From Chromera velia (Eukaryota > Sar > Chromeraceae): a DNA stretch of 52,413 nucleotides. The notes beneath the pieces were generated by a model. The model worked only from the letters and a program-made list of their open reading frames with translations. It was not told the DNA's origin and made no database searches. This document shows, in pieces, positions 10,901 through 22,658 of the stretch. Positions within the stretch are counted from its first letter, which is position 1. The number at the start of each line of letters is the position of its first letter. The stretch lies in contig JAHBMJ010005788.1 of the NCBI GenBank assembly GCA_018398765.1, forward strand, positions 1 through 52,413, read 5' to 3'. The translations under genes were made by a program, and so were the position numbers.

Positions 10901-13900
10901 CTGTCTGCTTTGGAAGACGCGAAAACCGATCGGGAGGAGACACTCTTTCCTTCCGACCTCAGGATCAGTTTCTCCTAGCTGTCAGCTAGCCCAGAGTGCA
11001 CCATGCAGACGCATTCGAAACAGAGAGTCTCGCATGCAGATCCGAATTGCGTTGACTTTGCATTCTTGTCACATAATTGGCATCCACGTGGCCTGTCAAA
11101 TTCCGAATGAACACACGTCTGAAGAGTGAGGAGGGAGAAAAGCCAGGAACACCAAGGAGAGGAAAGGGGAGGTCAAAAGGAAGCTACGCTATAATAAGAT
11201 TGCCAATTGACTACACAGACTGTTTTTTTGTTTTTTCCCCCTCTCTTTTTGTTTTTAGACAGACAAGCAACACAGACAGACAGAATAATAGACAGACGGA
11301 CAGACAAAGGGACCGTCTCAGGTCCTCCCAGACCCACCTTCACATCTCTCCAGAAAACCTCCTCGAAAAGGGTCTCGCAAGGATCAGAAGGATCCCCTGG
11401 AAGGAAGGGAACGTGTCCTAGAACAATACGCCCGCCCCCCCTACAGTTGTAACACTCTGCATTACCACACCCGCATCCCTCCCCATCGACGGACGAGGAG
11501 TCCTTCACGAGCCCACTATCTCCCGTCTCCTCACCTGAGGATACCCACGGCCTTCTGCGAATCTTTCGAATTCTCTTTTCGTCTTCTGTACTGTCAGAGC
11601 GAGCTAGGGAGAACCCACCTTCATACCGGCCGGCCATACGAAACATAATTTCGTCTGTACACAGAAAAGGGGCAGAGGGAGAGGCATAAGACGGCCCAAA
11701 AGGGCGGCGCCCGAGGGAGATAGCACCGACTAGAAATCCACCGCCGGATTTCTCCTCAATTTCAATCAACCAGTCGGCTACATACCGTTCAAATTCTGTG
11801 TACTTTTTTTCTCCGTTTCCCTTCTTCCTTCCCCCCGCTTTGGTCTGGTTCCCCGACTTCCCCTTCTCCCCCTTCGACGATAGAAGCGAAACCTTCCCCG
11901 CCCTCTGTCGGGGACTGAGTTGGCCCCTCTCGAAAAAGAAGGTGAGTGCCTCGAGCAGCATAAATTCAGTTTTCCTGGGCAAGGACCAGGTTTCCCTGTT
12001 CGGGTGTTTCTCCACATCTCTCTTCCTTTTTTCCCATTGCTCGAGCAAAGCCCTCGCCAAACGAAGGTAGGCCAACCCAGGCTCTTCTCCTGTCTGCTTT
12101 TTCACTACAGGGAGAAGCGCCGTCCAGAAACGCACGATGGCGCACGAATCATCTCCAACCTGCAGAAGATGGAAAGGGAACGGCAAGGAAGACAATTGAT
12201 CAAACAGATACTCTCCAAAAGAGAGACACATACAGAGCAGAAATAACAGAAGCCAGCGCTTTAGAAAGCAGTCAAACATCAAAAACGCGGCACCACTATC
12301 GCAAAGACCATAACTGGAGCCTCGGCTTTCCATTTGCCGTTTTTGTCCCCCTATCTCTGTATGATCGTCCCTCTGTCTGTTTGACTGTCTGCCTGTCCCC
12401 GCTTTTCTCTGTGAGAATACCCAGATCACCCCCCCCCCCTCTATCCAATGCATGGGCCAACCAACCTTCCATTTCTGCGTCTTGGAGCTCAGAGGGAAGA
12501 AGGCCCTGAAGGGCAAAAGCCCGGGAAGTTCTATGGGAGGGAAGGAGGGGAAGAATGTAGACTCCGGCCGAGCGAGGCCAAGACGGGGCTTTCCCTCCTC
12601 CCAAAAGAGACGGATCAGATACTGGTCGTCGTCTCTGCATGTTCGTGCAGGCACAAAACAAAGAAAGGTAAAGAAGCAACAGAAAGTGTTTCTAAACACA
12701 TTTTTCGGGTTGGAGAGACGCGTCCGTCAACACCGAAAGAAAAAGAAGGAGAAAGCAGGACATCATTGTTTTGCCTCGCTGGTTGCTCCGGGCTGAAAGG
12801 ACCAATTGTTCTACGGATACATTCGACGCAAGTGAAGACAACTTCTTCTTCCGATTACAGAGCGCGTTCTCTGCTCGTGCATGCGACAAACAAAGAGAAA
12901 GAGAAAGGTAGACGACAGAGCAATGATGTTGGCCCAGGCAGATCAAGACCCGGCCGGGCGTGTGTACTCTTGTCAGCCGGTCGGTGCAGGGAAAGGCTTA
13001 CTCACCCCCTCACTCTCTTGAATCCTCCGATAGGGAGTCCTGAGTGGACCGTCACACTGCGCCGTGACGCCACGTGCCACGGAAACACTCGGGCGAAGAG
13101 TGCAACCCCGAACGCCAACACAGGCTCCCCCCACTTATCCGCGCCGCCACATTGGGGCCGCTTCCCCTGCTTGGTGTACAATTTCTGCACGCGAGTCATC
13201 GATGCATGGCAGTACACAGAATCAGAGCAGTAAAATCCTCTCCTTTCTCGTTTTCTCTTAGGGACTCCATCCAGATGTACACAGCCAGACGTGCACACAC
13301 GGCTGAGAGACCACCACTTAGTCCCTCTCCTTGAGAGAAGGAAGAACGGGAACGCTGTATGCAGTTACTAAGCAGCATTACTTGACGCACGAAAGCATCC
13401 ATGTGTAAAAGAAGGGAAGGGACGCAGACAGGAGGAGGAGGAAAGGAAGAGTCGGGGGGAGGAATGATTTTTTTCTGGGAAGAACATGAAGGTTTTCTCT
13501 TCTTTTGGGATTTGTCGGCCAACGTGAGGATTCATCTGCGCATTAGATCGGAATCTGTTAGGGGAATTCCGATTCTCTTTCTCAAGAGGCATCAGAAGAA
13601 GAAAGCAGAGGTAGAGAGAAAGTGATCAATGTCCTTGCCGCAAACAAAAACACAGCTGGGGTCTAGGAATAGTGTGAAGAAGGAATCGAACAGAGAAATC
13701 GAATACACTTCTGTCCCAAATAACCCCCCACCAACTGACCCATCTGTCTCGCAGCATGATTCCGAGAAAGACAAACGAAAAGTCGCCTATCATCGCTGCT
13801 TCTTCCTTCTGCGTGGAGGACTTCCCCTTCTGCCTGTCCCTCTTCGTACGCCCCCCACGATCCCCATCCGAAACCCAGTCATACCCAGTGTGTTCCAAAA

Positions 13901-14707
13901 CACTGATTCCCACGAATTCTTCGTTTGCTATTAATGCGTCAATCCATTCATCTTCCTGCCCACCCCTGCCATCAAGAAGCAACTGAGTCCGTAACACCAG
14001 CCGAAGTTGTTTTCGACTCATGCGAAGTTTGCCCTTCGCTACCTGATGGAATCCCTTCTGACACCAAGAATGGACAAACCACTGATCTTCGGAAATCTGC
14101 ACAGAACTGGACATATCAACAGATCGGAGACTGGCGAAAGCGCGGGAGTCGATGGAGAAACCCGAGAACGCAGATGAAAGCCGCGTCTCAGCTTCCTCAT
14201 AACAACACTCGACAGGCGAGACGATCTTGCCGTTGGAGGGAACAATCGCGCTGGGGACGTTCGAGTCCTTTTCTCCCGCCTTTCCCCCCTGTGTCTGCCC
14301 CCCTTTCTTTCTGCAGTCAGGAGGACCCTGGAGAGGGCCGTTCATGGCGCCCTGGGGTCTCTTTCTCGCCTCACCCCTCAACGCGTCCGTCCCGTCACGA
14401 AATTTCGTCTCAAGGAGAAGCTCAGCCTTCCAGAAAGCTGCACGGATGCATGAATGCGAGATGATTGCCTCAAATGTGGACATTCCTCTTTCTTTTCCTC
14501 CCTTCCTGTTGACACATCCCTCCCTTTGTTCCTTTCCTCTTCCTTTCCCTCTCATATTCCTTTCCTTTCTCTCGTTGTTCCTTTCCTTCGTTCCTCCCTC
14601 CCTTCCTTTCTTCCTTCCTTTCTGTCTGTCTGTCGGTCTGTCTTTCCTTCTTTCTTCCTTTCTTTTTGTCTGTCTGTCGGTCTGTCTGTCTGTCTTTCTG
14701 TCTTTCT

Positions 14708-14739
<32 letters not shown>

Positions 14740-14755
14740 TTTCTTTCTTTTCTTC

Positions 14756-14786
<31 letters not shown>

Positions 14787-16386
14787 TCATCCTTTCTTTC
14801 TTTCTTTCTTTCTTTTCTTTCTTTTCTTCTTTTCTTTCTTTCTTTCTTTTCTTTCTTTCTTTCTTTCTTTTTTTCTTTCTTTCTTTCTTCCTTTCTTTTC
14901 TTTCTTTCTTTTTTTCTTTCTTTCTTTCTTTTTTTCTTTCTTTCTTTTTTTCTTCCTTTCTTCCTTTCTTTCTTCCTTTCTTCCTTCCTTCCTTCCTTCC
15001 TTCCTGTCTTTCTGTCTTTCTGTCTTTCTGTCTTTCTTTCTTTCTTTCTTTCTTTCTTTCATTATTTCTTTCGTCATTCCTGTCTTTCTTCCTTCACCAC
15101 TTACTTCCTGCCTGGTTTCACAGATTCCGTCTTTCACTTCGCCACTTTCTTTCTTTCTTTCTTTCTTTCTTTCGTTCTTGCTTTCTTTCTTTCTTCCTTT
15201 CTCTCTTTTTTTCTTCTTTCTTTCTTTCTTTCTTTCGTTCTTTCTTTTGATATCCCTGACCTCTTCTGAGCTTCTCGTGGGACGCCTCTCCCCCTTCCCC
15301 CATTTCCATCACCCCCCCTTCTGCCTCCCTTATCTTTGAAAGTCCCTCCGAGATCTTCTCCGCTGTTGCAAAGGCCTCCCTCGTGTACACCTTCAGTAGC
15401 TCGGCAGAACTCTCTATCGACAGAGAACGCACAAACGAGTCTCTGACAGACAACGCCTGCAGCCCCCCTCCAACATCCCCCCACTCATCCGTTACGTCAC
15501 CCCCACGCTGTGCTCGGACATCCACACACGGACGAATGAGCTGACAGTTCCTATCTTCAAAATGGAACACAGACACGGGCGCAATCTGAATGGCGTGTCT
15601 TTGTGGATCGAATCCTAAGTCCCTCAAACTCATCCCAGGTAAGAAGGCGTCCCGCGAGCCGGCAGGACATGGAGCCTCTCTGACGCACGCAAGAAAGCAA
15701 AAACACGGTCCGTCGAGCCCAAACACACAAGCCGGCTCTTCGCGGTCCACAACGAAGCAGACCAACTTTCCTTCCATGTCGGTCTTGCGTGCGTCAAACG
15801 GGCCGTCCCAACTCTTCAGGGGACTCCATTCACAACCATGCGTGAAGGGATAAGAGCGCCGATTCTGGACTCCCTTCAACAAATTTTCCATCTCTTCCCT
15901 TCCCTCCCTGCTCTCCATCAGAAGAGAATGAAATTGCATAAAAGAAAGAGACCCGACATCGAAGTCCAGATACTTGGGGAAAAACGCCACGTCCTTCTTT
16001 CCACAGTGGGGAAAATGGACAGACAGGACTGCGGCGATGTCGCCTGCTGTCATGAACTCAATGTGAGTTCGACTCCCAAGTGGTCTCGAGATGCGGTCCC
16101 TACAGAAGCTGAAACTGCACACAGACGTACAAAGCAAAAAAACAGCACAAAGCGCAACACAGGGGTCCGTCACTCCCTTTCTCGATCTGGAGTTAGAAGC
16201 ACAACCAACTACGAAAATCACACCCAGGTTAAGAATGAGCACCAAACAAGTGTTCAGCAGTCTCCTTCCTTCTCCATATAGGTTGACAGGACACGACCTA
16301 GGTCTTTTTTGTTGGGAGAAGAGGAGGGAGGGATACCATGCTGGGCGGGGAAGGTATCGCATCGCTCTGGGTGCGGATCTGGACAT
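7960..16386 (-). CDS. Large multi-exon protein of unknown function, about 1892 residues
   Basis: Seven exons join with matching phase: 16386-16298, 16099-15261, 14437-13740, 13184-13006, 12634-12466, 12159-11338 and 10842-7960. The donors include GTCGTG, GTCAGG, GTCAGT, GTGAGT, GTTGGT and GTGGGT; five acceptors end in TGCAG and one in TGTAG. The N-terminus is basic and could be a targeting peptide. Exons 2-6 look globular, with many Trp and Cys residues and a CGCGNAECYNC cluster that could bind zinc. The last exon starts with RRPTASDCASALLALF and is then disordered: a Lys run, a coiled-coil-like KRERREEREREEE stretch, and Ser/Pro/Glu-rich sequence. I do not recognise a family. The 3' end is uncertain: TGA at 7960 ends the frame, but GTGAGT at 7963-7958 and an open frame down to a CAG|GTACGG donor at 7601 suggest at least one more exon. 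Confidence 0.55.
14500..15260. repeat. Long CTTT/CTTC/CTGT pyrimidine tract within an intron
   Basis: The plus strand is pyrimidine-rich for about 750 bases, with runs of TTTC, TTCC and CTGT units and rare breaks near 15060 and 15095-15130. It fills the intron between exons 2 and 3 of the minus-strand gene, so the transcript would carry the purine strand there. Long Phe/Leu/Ser frames read from it are repeat artefacts. Confidence 0.92.
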
Positions 16387-16813
16387 GCTTTAACGCAAAA
16401 GAAGCAAGCGTCACTCCTCTTTCGTGATCAATCAGGCTGTCTTTTGGGAGGAAGAAAAAAAAGAGAGTGTGGATGCAGGAGAAAATTACTGGAATGAAGA
16501 AGGGACGTGCGTGCAAACTCGGCGAACAAGAAGGATCACTACTGCCTCTCAGCTGGAGACACTCGGGAATGCGCAATCATGCACAAGTGTCCATGCTAAG
16601 GGTGAGTCTACGGGACTTGCAGACTCAGAGCGCCATAGAAAGCGGAAAATTATCAATATACTCGAAGTTCTGCCAATCTCCTTCATTTCCTCTGCAACAA
16701 CGTGTCCTTTGATGTCTCTTCAATTCATCAGCAGGAGCGATCGATCAGCACATGAAAAGAAAGACACCATTCAGGAATGAAATTTGAACAACAAGCACTT
16801 CCTTGCTGGACAG
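16387..16813. promoter_or_regulatory. Spacer between two co-oriented genes
   Basis: This gap separates the TAG of the upstream CRDFL-module gene (16814) from the ATG of the large gene (16386). No TGCATGCA is present. A minus-strand segment near 16455 resembles a splice acceptor (TCCCAAAAG), so an untranslated or alternative first exon is possible. Nothing else stands out. Confidence 0.3.
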
Positions 16814-17303
16814 CTAGCCGGGGGTGACCAACCGTTCGTGTTCCGAAGAAACGTTTGCAAATCCTTCGAAGGCGGCTGAAGAAATTTGATTCATGTTGAG
16901 ACATCCGACGATGAACGCGGCCTTGTGTCTTTCAAGAAAGTCCCGACACTCCAACACATCCTTTCCTTCTCCTTTTTCATTGATCTCAGCCTCACAGCGT
17001 GACGCTGAAAGGAGTCTCTTCATCAGTGCGCCCTCTGCAGTTGCTTTCACCTTCTCTGTCCAGATCGCTTTCACGTCCTGCAACATGCTGTCGACATCCG
17101 GGCTCAAGGAAACAACAGAGAGTGTGCCCTCTCGTGTCTCCACCTCATCGGCCAAGACGAACGCGACGAAATCCAGCCCATCCTTGACCGCTTCCCTGCA
17201 GAGATGGTTGTAGAAGTGGAGTGCGTGCAGAGTGAGAGTGCATGATGCTGAAGACTTGCTCACATGTCTGAATCACTCCCTTCGAATCATTTTTCGCTCG
17301 TTC

Positions 17304-17371
<68 letters not shown>

Positions 17372-18963
17372 TTCAACGTGCCCGCTGACTGAGTCGCAGC
17401 ACACTCGTGTGTCTTCACACAAGTCCTTTCATGAATAGAGAGACAGAGTTTTGAGGGCGCGTGCTGGGAGGGCAAGGAAGCGAAGGGACGAAAAACGGAG
17501 GCAAAAACAGAAGTCGACGGCGGGCATGCAGGGAAAAGAATGACCAGATGAAATGACGAATCAATGCGAACCATCTGCTCTTGTCGCGACGATTTTCACG
17601 GAAGCCAATTGTCTTGCAAAGACCCATTCCCTCCAGTCGCTCCAGAAGGCCTTCCAGGTTGTGGGACAAGAGAAAGTCCCGACAGGACACAAAGTCAGCC
17701 CGGTCGCTCCTCCACGCCCCCTCCCTTTCGACTCCGAAGTCGTTCAAGTTGAATTTCCTCACACCCTCCCTCTTCTCTGAGAGTTGCTTGACTAGCTCGG
17801 AGTCTTCATGGAAGAGGGCTTCACAGAACGAGAATCTGCAAAAGAGCAAAACAAAGGAGGCATCTAGGCAAAAACTCACGATGTTGCTTGTGAAGATCTT
17901 GCCGTAATTTCCGTTTTCAGTGTCAACCGACGGCGGTGTGAATTAACCAAAGAGGAGATTGAAGGGAGTGATCGTCAAACGCAATGCGAAGTTCCCAAAA
18001 AAGCGCAAATACTACCTTTTCGCGACCTGTTGTGAAACAACATTTTCTTTCGCCTAAGAAGGCCACCGGAGTTTTCTCTTTTGAGGCCGAAATTGGACAG
18101 TACTTCGGTTTGCCGACCCTGTCACAGCTGGATTGCCGGCTGTCGCACGTGCTGGATTGTCTCATGTGCATTTCAGTCATTCAGTGCAACCCCAGCCTGA
18201 GTCGATTCATCACTTGTGACTGACTTCTCTTTCTCCCCCCACTCCGGACTGTGAAAACTCCGAAAACTCCAGGGAGACATCTGGTCAAGTCGGGCAAGCA
18301 CTTCTGTAGAGAGGAGCCCGTGACGTTCGAGGAAGTCCCTGCAGGCTTGGAAGTCCCAAGAAACTTGAAAGGCCAGCTCTGCCCACCTCCTCGCCTTGAA
18401 CAGCTCATCCAGAGATTCTTCGTCGTGTTCAAAGGCCGACTGGCAGAAGTCAAACCTGCATAGAAGGGAGACGGCACAAGAATTGCGACCGAAGAAAAGC
18501 CCTCATCCATTGCTGATCACCTCTCTCTCACTCTCCCCAGATTTACAGAAATGTTGACTGACTTGTCTTCGAATTCTCCGTCGCTGCGGCAGAAAACAGT
18601 TGCGTCGGTCCAGATCGTGGAAGGCAGTTTCTCTTTCTCCAATCGGTCAAGCAAGCTGGACAGTCTGTGCAGGTGCAAAAAGTTTCTGAAGGCCTCTTTG
18701 CAGTCTTCCTCACTCCCCTTTGGAATGCCGGGCTCTTCCAGACCTTCCTGAACCTCTTCCGGTTTGGGGGGGAGAGAAGTTATCCCCTCTGACTCTGCTG
18801 TGGCTTCTTGGAATGCTGCCGGCTGCTCTTCAGATGTCATCTCTTTCTCCTGTCCCCCCCCTACCCCGTCTCCCTGCTCTCTTGCCACCCTTTCACTCTC
18901 CCCTACGGCCGGGGTAGAGCAAGAAGCATCGACCATCCCAGACACAGACCCAGGGCACTCCAT
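16814..18963 (-). CDS. Exon-encoded CRDFL-module protein, 434 residues, unknown function
   Basis: Four exons, 18963-18563, 18455-18225, 17835-17545 and 17195-16814, add to exactly 435 codons with TAG at the end. All three introns are phase 2. The first ~90 residues are acidic and Pro/Gln-rich. After that a module recurs once per exon: an F.FC...F start in exons 2 and 3, then CRDFLERH or CRDFLLSH (FRNFLHLH in exon 1), followed by leucine-rich LL.RLE. Exon 4 keeps CRDFLERH but diverges before it. Exons 2 and 3 begin and end in the same phase, so they could be duplicated without breaking the frame. The modules look like small helical units. I recognise no named family; a repeat-type binding or adaptor protein is only a guess. 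The first intron is 107 nt, the others 349-389 nt. Confidence 0.6.
17308..17371. repeat. (CT)n followed by (GT)n microsatellite in an intron
   Basis: About 17 CT units run directly into about 13 TG units on the plus strand. The block lies in the intron between exons 3 and 4 of the minus-strand CRDFL gene, where the sense strand reads CA then GA. Confidence 0.9.
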
Positions 18964-19189
18964 GGCTCGGTCTTCCGGCAGTCTCCCACTGAAAGCTGCG
19001 GAGACGCCAGATTTTCAAAAGGAGACGCCTTTCTTACTGCGTGACCAAAAGTTTGAGAGGAAAAGGAGTCCCCCGATCAGTACCCAGTGGTCTCGCGCAT
19101 ATCTGGTAGAACTTTTACTTTTCCTTTACGGCACTTTTTGAATATTGTGAACCACCAAACACTGCACGTGGCTGCAGGAAGACGCTCAA

Positions 19190-19205
19190 TGCAGATCGTA
19201 CGTTC

Positions 19206-19236
<31 letters not shown>

Positions 19237-19400
19237 ATGCACTTTTTTTGCAGTTAAATTTCGCGCGCGCCAGGCCGCCCGCGCGCGCGCGGTGCGCGCG
19301 GAAGGCGTGGGCCCGCATGCAGGTGATGCGGGGGCGCGCGCGTAAATAAACCTGCAAAAGAAAAAAAAAACAACCTGCATGCATGCATGCAGGTCCGAGC
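19190..19400. promoter_or_regulatory. Putative promoter region: (TA)n, CG-rich inverted repeats and a TGCATGCA palindrome
   Basis: It lies 230-430 bases upstream of the CRDFL gene start (18963, minus). In order on the plus strand there is a (TA)12 run at 19207-19232, a CGCG-rich segment at 19260-19345 able to form hairpins or Z-DNA, and a perfect 22-base palindrome at 19374-19395 centred on overlapping TGCATGCA sites. The promoter role is inferred from position and motif. Confidence 0.4.
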
Positions 19401-19499
19401 AATCAACTGTTGCACGAAACTCAAAATCCTCATTTGGAAAGAAACGAAGTGAGCTCTTCGCTTCAGGAAAGCAAAGTTGCCTAGGGTATATCACTTAAA

Positions 19500-19860
19500 A
19501 AAAAATATAATAAGATATAGTCTGTACCCCCCCCCTAAATAAAGATAAAGAAGATGTATACTCTTAAAAGTGTGTTCAATGTGGTTCTAAGCCCAGTAGA
19601 ACCTTATATACAATACAAACTGGGTAATTGTTTGCTTTTATCATGAAGTTATAGAGGTTTAAAGTCATTTCACTACTATAGGTTCTAAAAAAATAAAAGC
19701 CTAGGTTCAGTAACTTTTTTTAGAACCTAAAAAAACCTTATAAAACCTTATATAACTTTACTTCTACTGAGTTCTAATGCTTAAAAACGTTTTTTAACGT
19801 TTGAGTTTCTTACATAAACGATAGTTTTCTTCATCCACTTTATTTTTAAAGCTAGTCTGA
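19500..19860. repeat. AT-rich sequence with TTATA/AACCT elements, copy 1 of a diverged direct repeat
   Basis: The stretch GGTTCAGTAACTTTTTTTAG at about 19702 recurs as GGTTCAGGAACTTTTTTTAG at about 20651 in the same orientation. Both are followed by repeated TATAACCT or TTATAAAACCT words and a poly-T-rich tail. The two copies flank the relic at 19862-20331. Confidence 0.5.
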
Positions 19861-19861
19861 A

Positions 19862-20331
19862 AGCACATCCCCATTCTCCTCGCCATTTTTCACAGCCGGA
19901 CCCCCACTTTCCACACTATAAGTGGTTCCGGTTGCTTTCAGCTCTATCTGCACAGCTTCTTCCTCCAGTCTGATTTCCCCCGGAAGAAGCTCTCTCAGCT
20001 TTTCACATTCTTCAAAGAAGGATCGCTCAGCTCACTGCAATTCTTCCTTTTGAATTTGGACTCCACCATCGATTGAAACTGCTGAATGAATCCAAAAAAA
20101 GATACTTGAAAGGGGGAGATCGTCTGTCTGGCTTATGGTGGAGTTTCGAAGAGTCAGAGGAGGGAACATTGAGGACTCAGAATCATTTCTGTCGTTCACT
20201 TTCTCATACAAAATCACTTGGGCAGAAATACCCTTGTTCTCGATAATATGGGCCACATAAGATAACCTAACACTCATCCCCCTCTTTATCACTGGATGCT
20301 TGTCCTCAGGATTCACTAAGTCAACTACCTT
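19862..20331 (-). pseudogene. Coding relic with one in-frame TGA
   Basis: Read on the minus strand from a good acceptor (TCTCTTTTTTTGAAG, exon start 20331), the frame is open for 99 codons, meets TGA at 20034-20032, then stays open in the same frame for about 56 more codons to TAG at 19864-19862. Visible segments include VNPEDKHPVIKRGMSVRLSY and, after the stop, ERSFFEECEKLRELLPGEIR and an acidic tail. Even composition on both sides suggests one former exon with a single nonsense change; readthrough or recoding is less likely. I do not recognise the family. No upstream exon was found. Confidence 0.45.
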
Positions 20332-20639
20332 CAAAAAAAGAGACAGCCACCGCTATCATTCAGCTTTGTCATCCAGGCCTCATCCTACAGTTCTAAACAA
20401 AAGTCTGGGCGGCGTTGCGGCTCTAGCCTGCGGCTGCTGTTCACAGTTCAGGCAATGACTAGGGCAATGAGGGAGGGGAATAGGAGGGGGGTGACGGATA
20501 GGGTGCGAAGGAGGACAAAAACACTGATTGTCTCATCAGTTTGCGAGCGTTCCTGGTCAGTTTGATCATATTTCTATTGAGAAAAGGCCGGTTTAAGGTG
20601 GTTTTAGCAGATTCTGGCAGCTTCTGAGGAAAAGGTTTT

Positions 20640-20870
20640 GAGAAATGGATGGTTCAGGAACTTTTTTTAGAACCTTAGGTGGCGAAACGTCTATAACCTA
20701 CTATAACCTACCATAACCTGACTATAAACATTTAAAACCATGTTTTTTAAGCTTTTAAGAAGTTGTTTAATCATTTTGACTCTTAAAAACTTGATTTTAT
20801 TTGTTAAAAAATAGTGTTCTTAGTCTAGAACTTTGCTAAAACTTTTATATAACCACAAGCAGTGACACAC
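20640..20870. repeat. AT-rich sequence, copy 2 of the diverged direct repeat
   Basis: This copy shares GGTTCAGGAACTTTTTTTAG with the copy near 19702 and carries the series CTATAACCTA, CCATAACCTG and CTATAAAC. With the first copy it brackets about 950 bases. No target-site duplication or transposase frame was found, so a mobile-element origin is only possible. Confidence 0.4.
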
Positions 20871-21508
20871 CCTAGAAAGTTGCTCCTCCTTACTTGATTC
20901 TTTGACGTCAGTCCATCGCCTGAAGTGCATCTGTATACTTATATACAGCATGCAGCGTTATACTTTATGTTGCATAAAATCAGAAACACGCAAACGCAGG
21001 CTATTCAAATTTATGAAGGTATATCAAGCACTCTAACAGTGGTCCTACAGCCAATTAATCGAAGTTGCAGCAATCACTGCCCGAGAAGAAACGAATGGAA
21101 TGAAGCACAAGAGACAGTTAGCTGAAGAAGGCAACGTCGGATTGTCTCTTCTTCGAGGAAAAAAAAATCGAATCATCTCTTCGCAGGAGACTCACGGAGA
21201 CAGTTCGGAGTTGACTGTTGTTCATTCAGCATTCGGATTTGTGCCAATTAAATCACGCCAGCTAGTTGATTCTTCATGTCTGTAGAGACGTTGGAAAGAT
21301 TCACGCCATGAAGCGCCGCGCTGGGTAAGCATTTGCAGAGGGTAAGCCCATATTGATTGCCTATGGTATACGTGAATCAACGCGTTATTTAGGGAATTTA
21401 TCCAGAGGGATGGGCAGATCCGTTCATATATGTGGAAACAGGTCATGTCTTTTTTTTCGATCTTGACAATTACTTCCCCCCTTTTCTGTTTTCTTTCTCT
21501 GCCTGCAG

Positions 21509-21740
21509 TATCGGGTCAGAGATGCTGTACGTCCAGTTCCAGGACGTTTTCGTGCGGTGGAGGCCGGGAGGCATTCATGTCTACGGGGAGGGTTATTTGG
21601 TCACGCTCAGGTCCAGAGAGGGAGTAGAATCTATGATAAAGCAACTAAGGAACCGACAGAGGCTCTAACAAAAGGCTCTGATGCAGGAGCCAGAGCATTG
21701 CCAAGCGAAAAACGATAAAAAATGCAGAAATGGTCAGTCC
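21509..21740 (+). pseudogene. Decayed exon, first copy of a duplicated unit
   Basis: An intact-looking acceptor (TCTCTGCCTGCAG) precedes a frame with SEMLYVQFQDVFVRW, a Gly-rich turn and YLVTLRSREGVESMIKQL, then a stop at about 21668. The following bases, from CTCCAAAACATGTCAG to TCATTTCTGAAA, match in order the sequence after the exon at 22659, which shows a tandem duplication with about 1.1 kb spacing. The product is unrecognised; the pattern resembles a small alpha/beta domain. Confidence 0.45.
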
Positions 21741-21962
21741 TCTCCAAAACATGTCAGACAGGTCGAGTCATGGTAAAGAGCAACAAACATCCCGTCTCAG
21801 TCTGAACTTCGTCAATTTTAAATTATTGTTGGTGTATAAATCTGATGAATTCGTCATTTCTGAAACCGATCAGCAGAGGAGAAAGAATCGAAGAAGAAGG
21901 GGTACCGGATTTTCACATAAGCAAACGACTAAGCTTTTACAGTTGACCCTCACGCTTTGAAA

Positions 21963-22500
21963 TATGAGCTCTGCCGCCTTTGCTGCTCGACTGTCCGAAG
22001 TTCTCCGCACCAAACGGAAAATTCAGGTGCTTTTGTGTGCTTTCTCATACTCAGTGTGCATGATCTAAGAATTGTTCTTACCCCGATGGGAAGGCTGGAA
22101 GTCGTGGTTTGGGATGTCCTCGATCGAGTTTGGAGCGAGTGTAACGGAAAGCTTCGCGGAACTTGAAGCAAAGGGCATTCATCACAAGGACATGAAGCTA
22201 GAAAACTCGCTTGTCGCTGTAAGCACGGCTGGGGGGAGGGGCTACATGTTAAGATCCTACATAGACTTTGGCCTGGCAAGGATCGACAGGGAGAAGTTGG
22301 GGTATCGGGGTCGGGACGCCCAATTACATGGTCTTTGAGTCTTGGACGCCCGGGCCGAACGTGAGGTCAAAAGCCCTTCACGGGAAGGCAGAGGTGTAGG
22401 GGCTCGGGATAGTTATGTACAAGCTCATGATCGCGCTCTGCCGTGTTTGGCGACCTAGCCCCACTCCAAGTAGGTGGACCTTAAGCAGCAGCAGCAATAG
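21963..22500 (+). pseudogene. Protein kinase catalytic-domain relic (frameshifted, in-frame TAG)
   Basis: Translation gives GIHHKDMKLENSLV (catalytic-loop HxDxKxxN type), then YIDFGLARI (DFG motif) in the same frame. About ten codons later the continuation GTPNYM..E, typical of the activation segment and APE region, appears only after a frame change near 22300-22312. Further on GKAEV is followed by TAG at 22397-22399 where kinases usually have Trp (DVWSLG), and then GLGIVMYKLM. The catalytic loop reads HKD, not the usual HRD. The N-lobe is not convincing; a short ATG-led segment at 21963-22025 before a CAG|GTGCTT site may belong to it. The frameshift plus the nonsense codon make a functional kinase unlikely. 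Confidence 0.65.
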
Positions 22501-22658
22501 TAGGGGTCCTTTATCTATCTATGTTTTCTCGTCTGTCGGCATTGTTTGATTTTCCTGTCTCCCTCCCATTCAATATCAGACCATTCTTTCTCTTCTATAT
22601 ATGCAATACCCCTCTTATAGGCGCTCTACCCCTCTCATGCTTTGATCCGCTGCATGCA

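Noticed and set aside
13368-13592. Extra exon of the large gene after the acceptor CCTAACAG at about 13567
   Set aside because: It needs phase 2, whereas the preceding exon ends in phase 0, which fits the exon at 13184 directly.
14227-15339. 370-codon and 271-codon plus-strand frames made of FFLSFFLSF repeats
   Set aside because: They are pure simple-repeat translation on the antisense strand of an intron; no start context, homology or non-repeat core.
19260-19345. CG-rich hairpin as a structural RNA gene
   Set aside because: It is simple CGCG repetition with no conserved stem-loop architecture; better described as promoter-region sequence.
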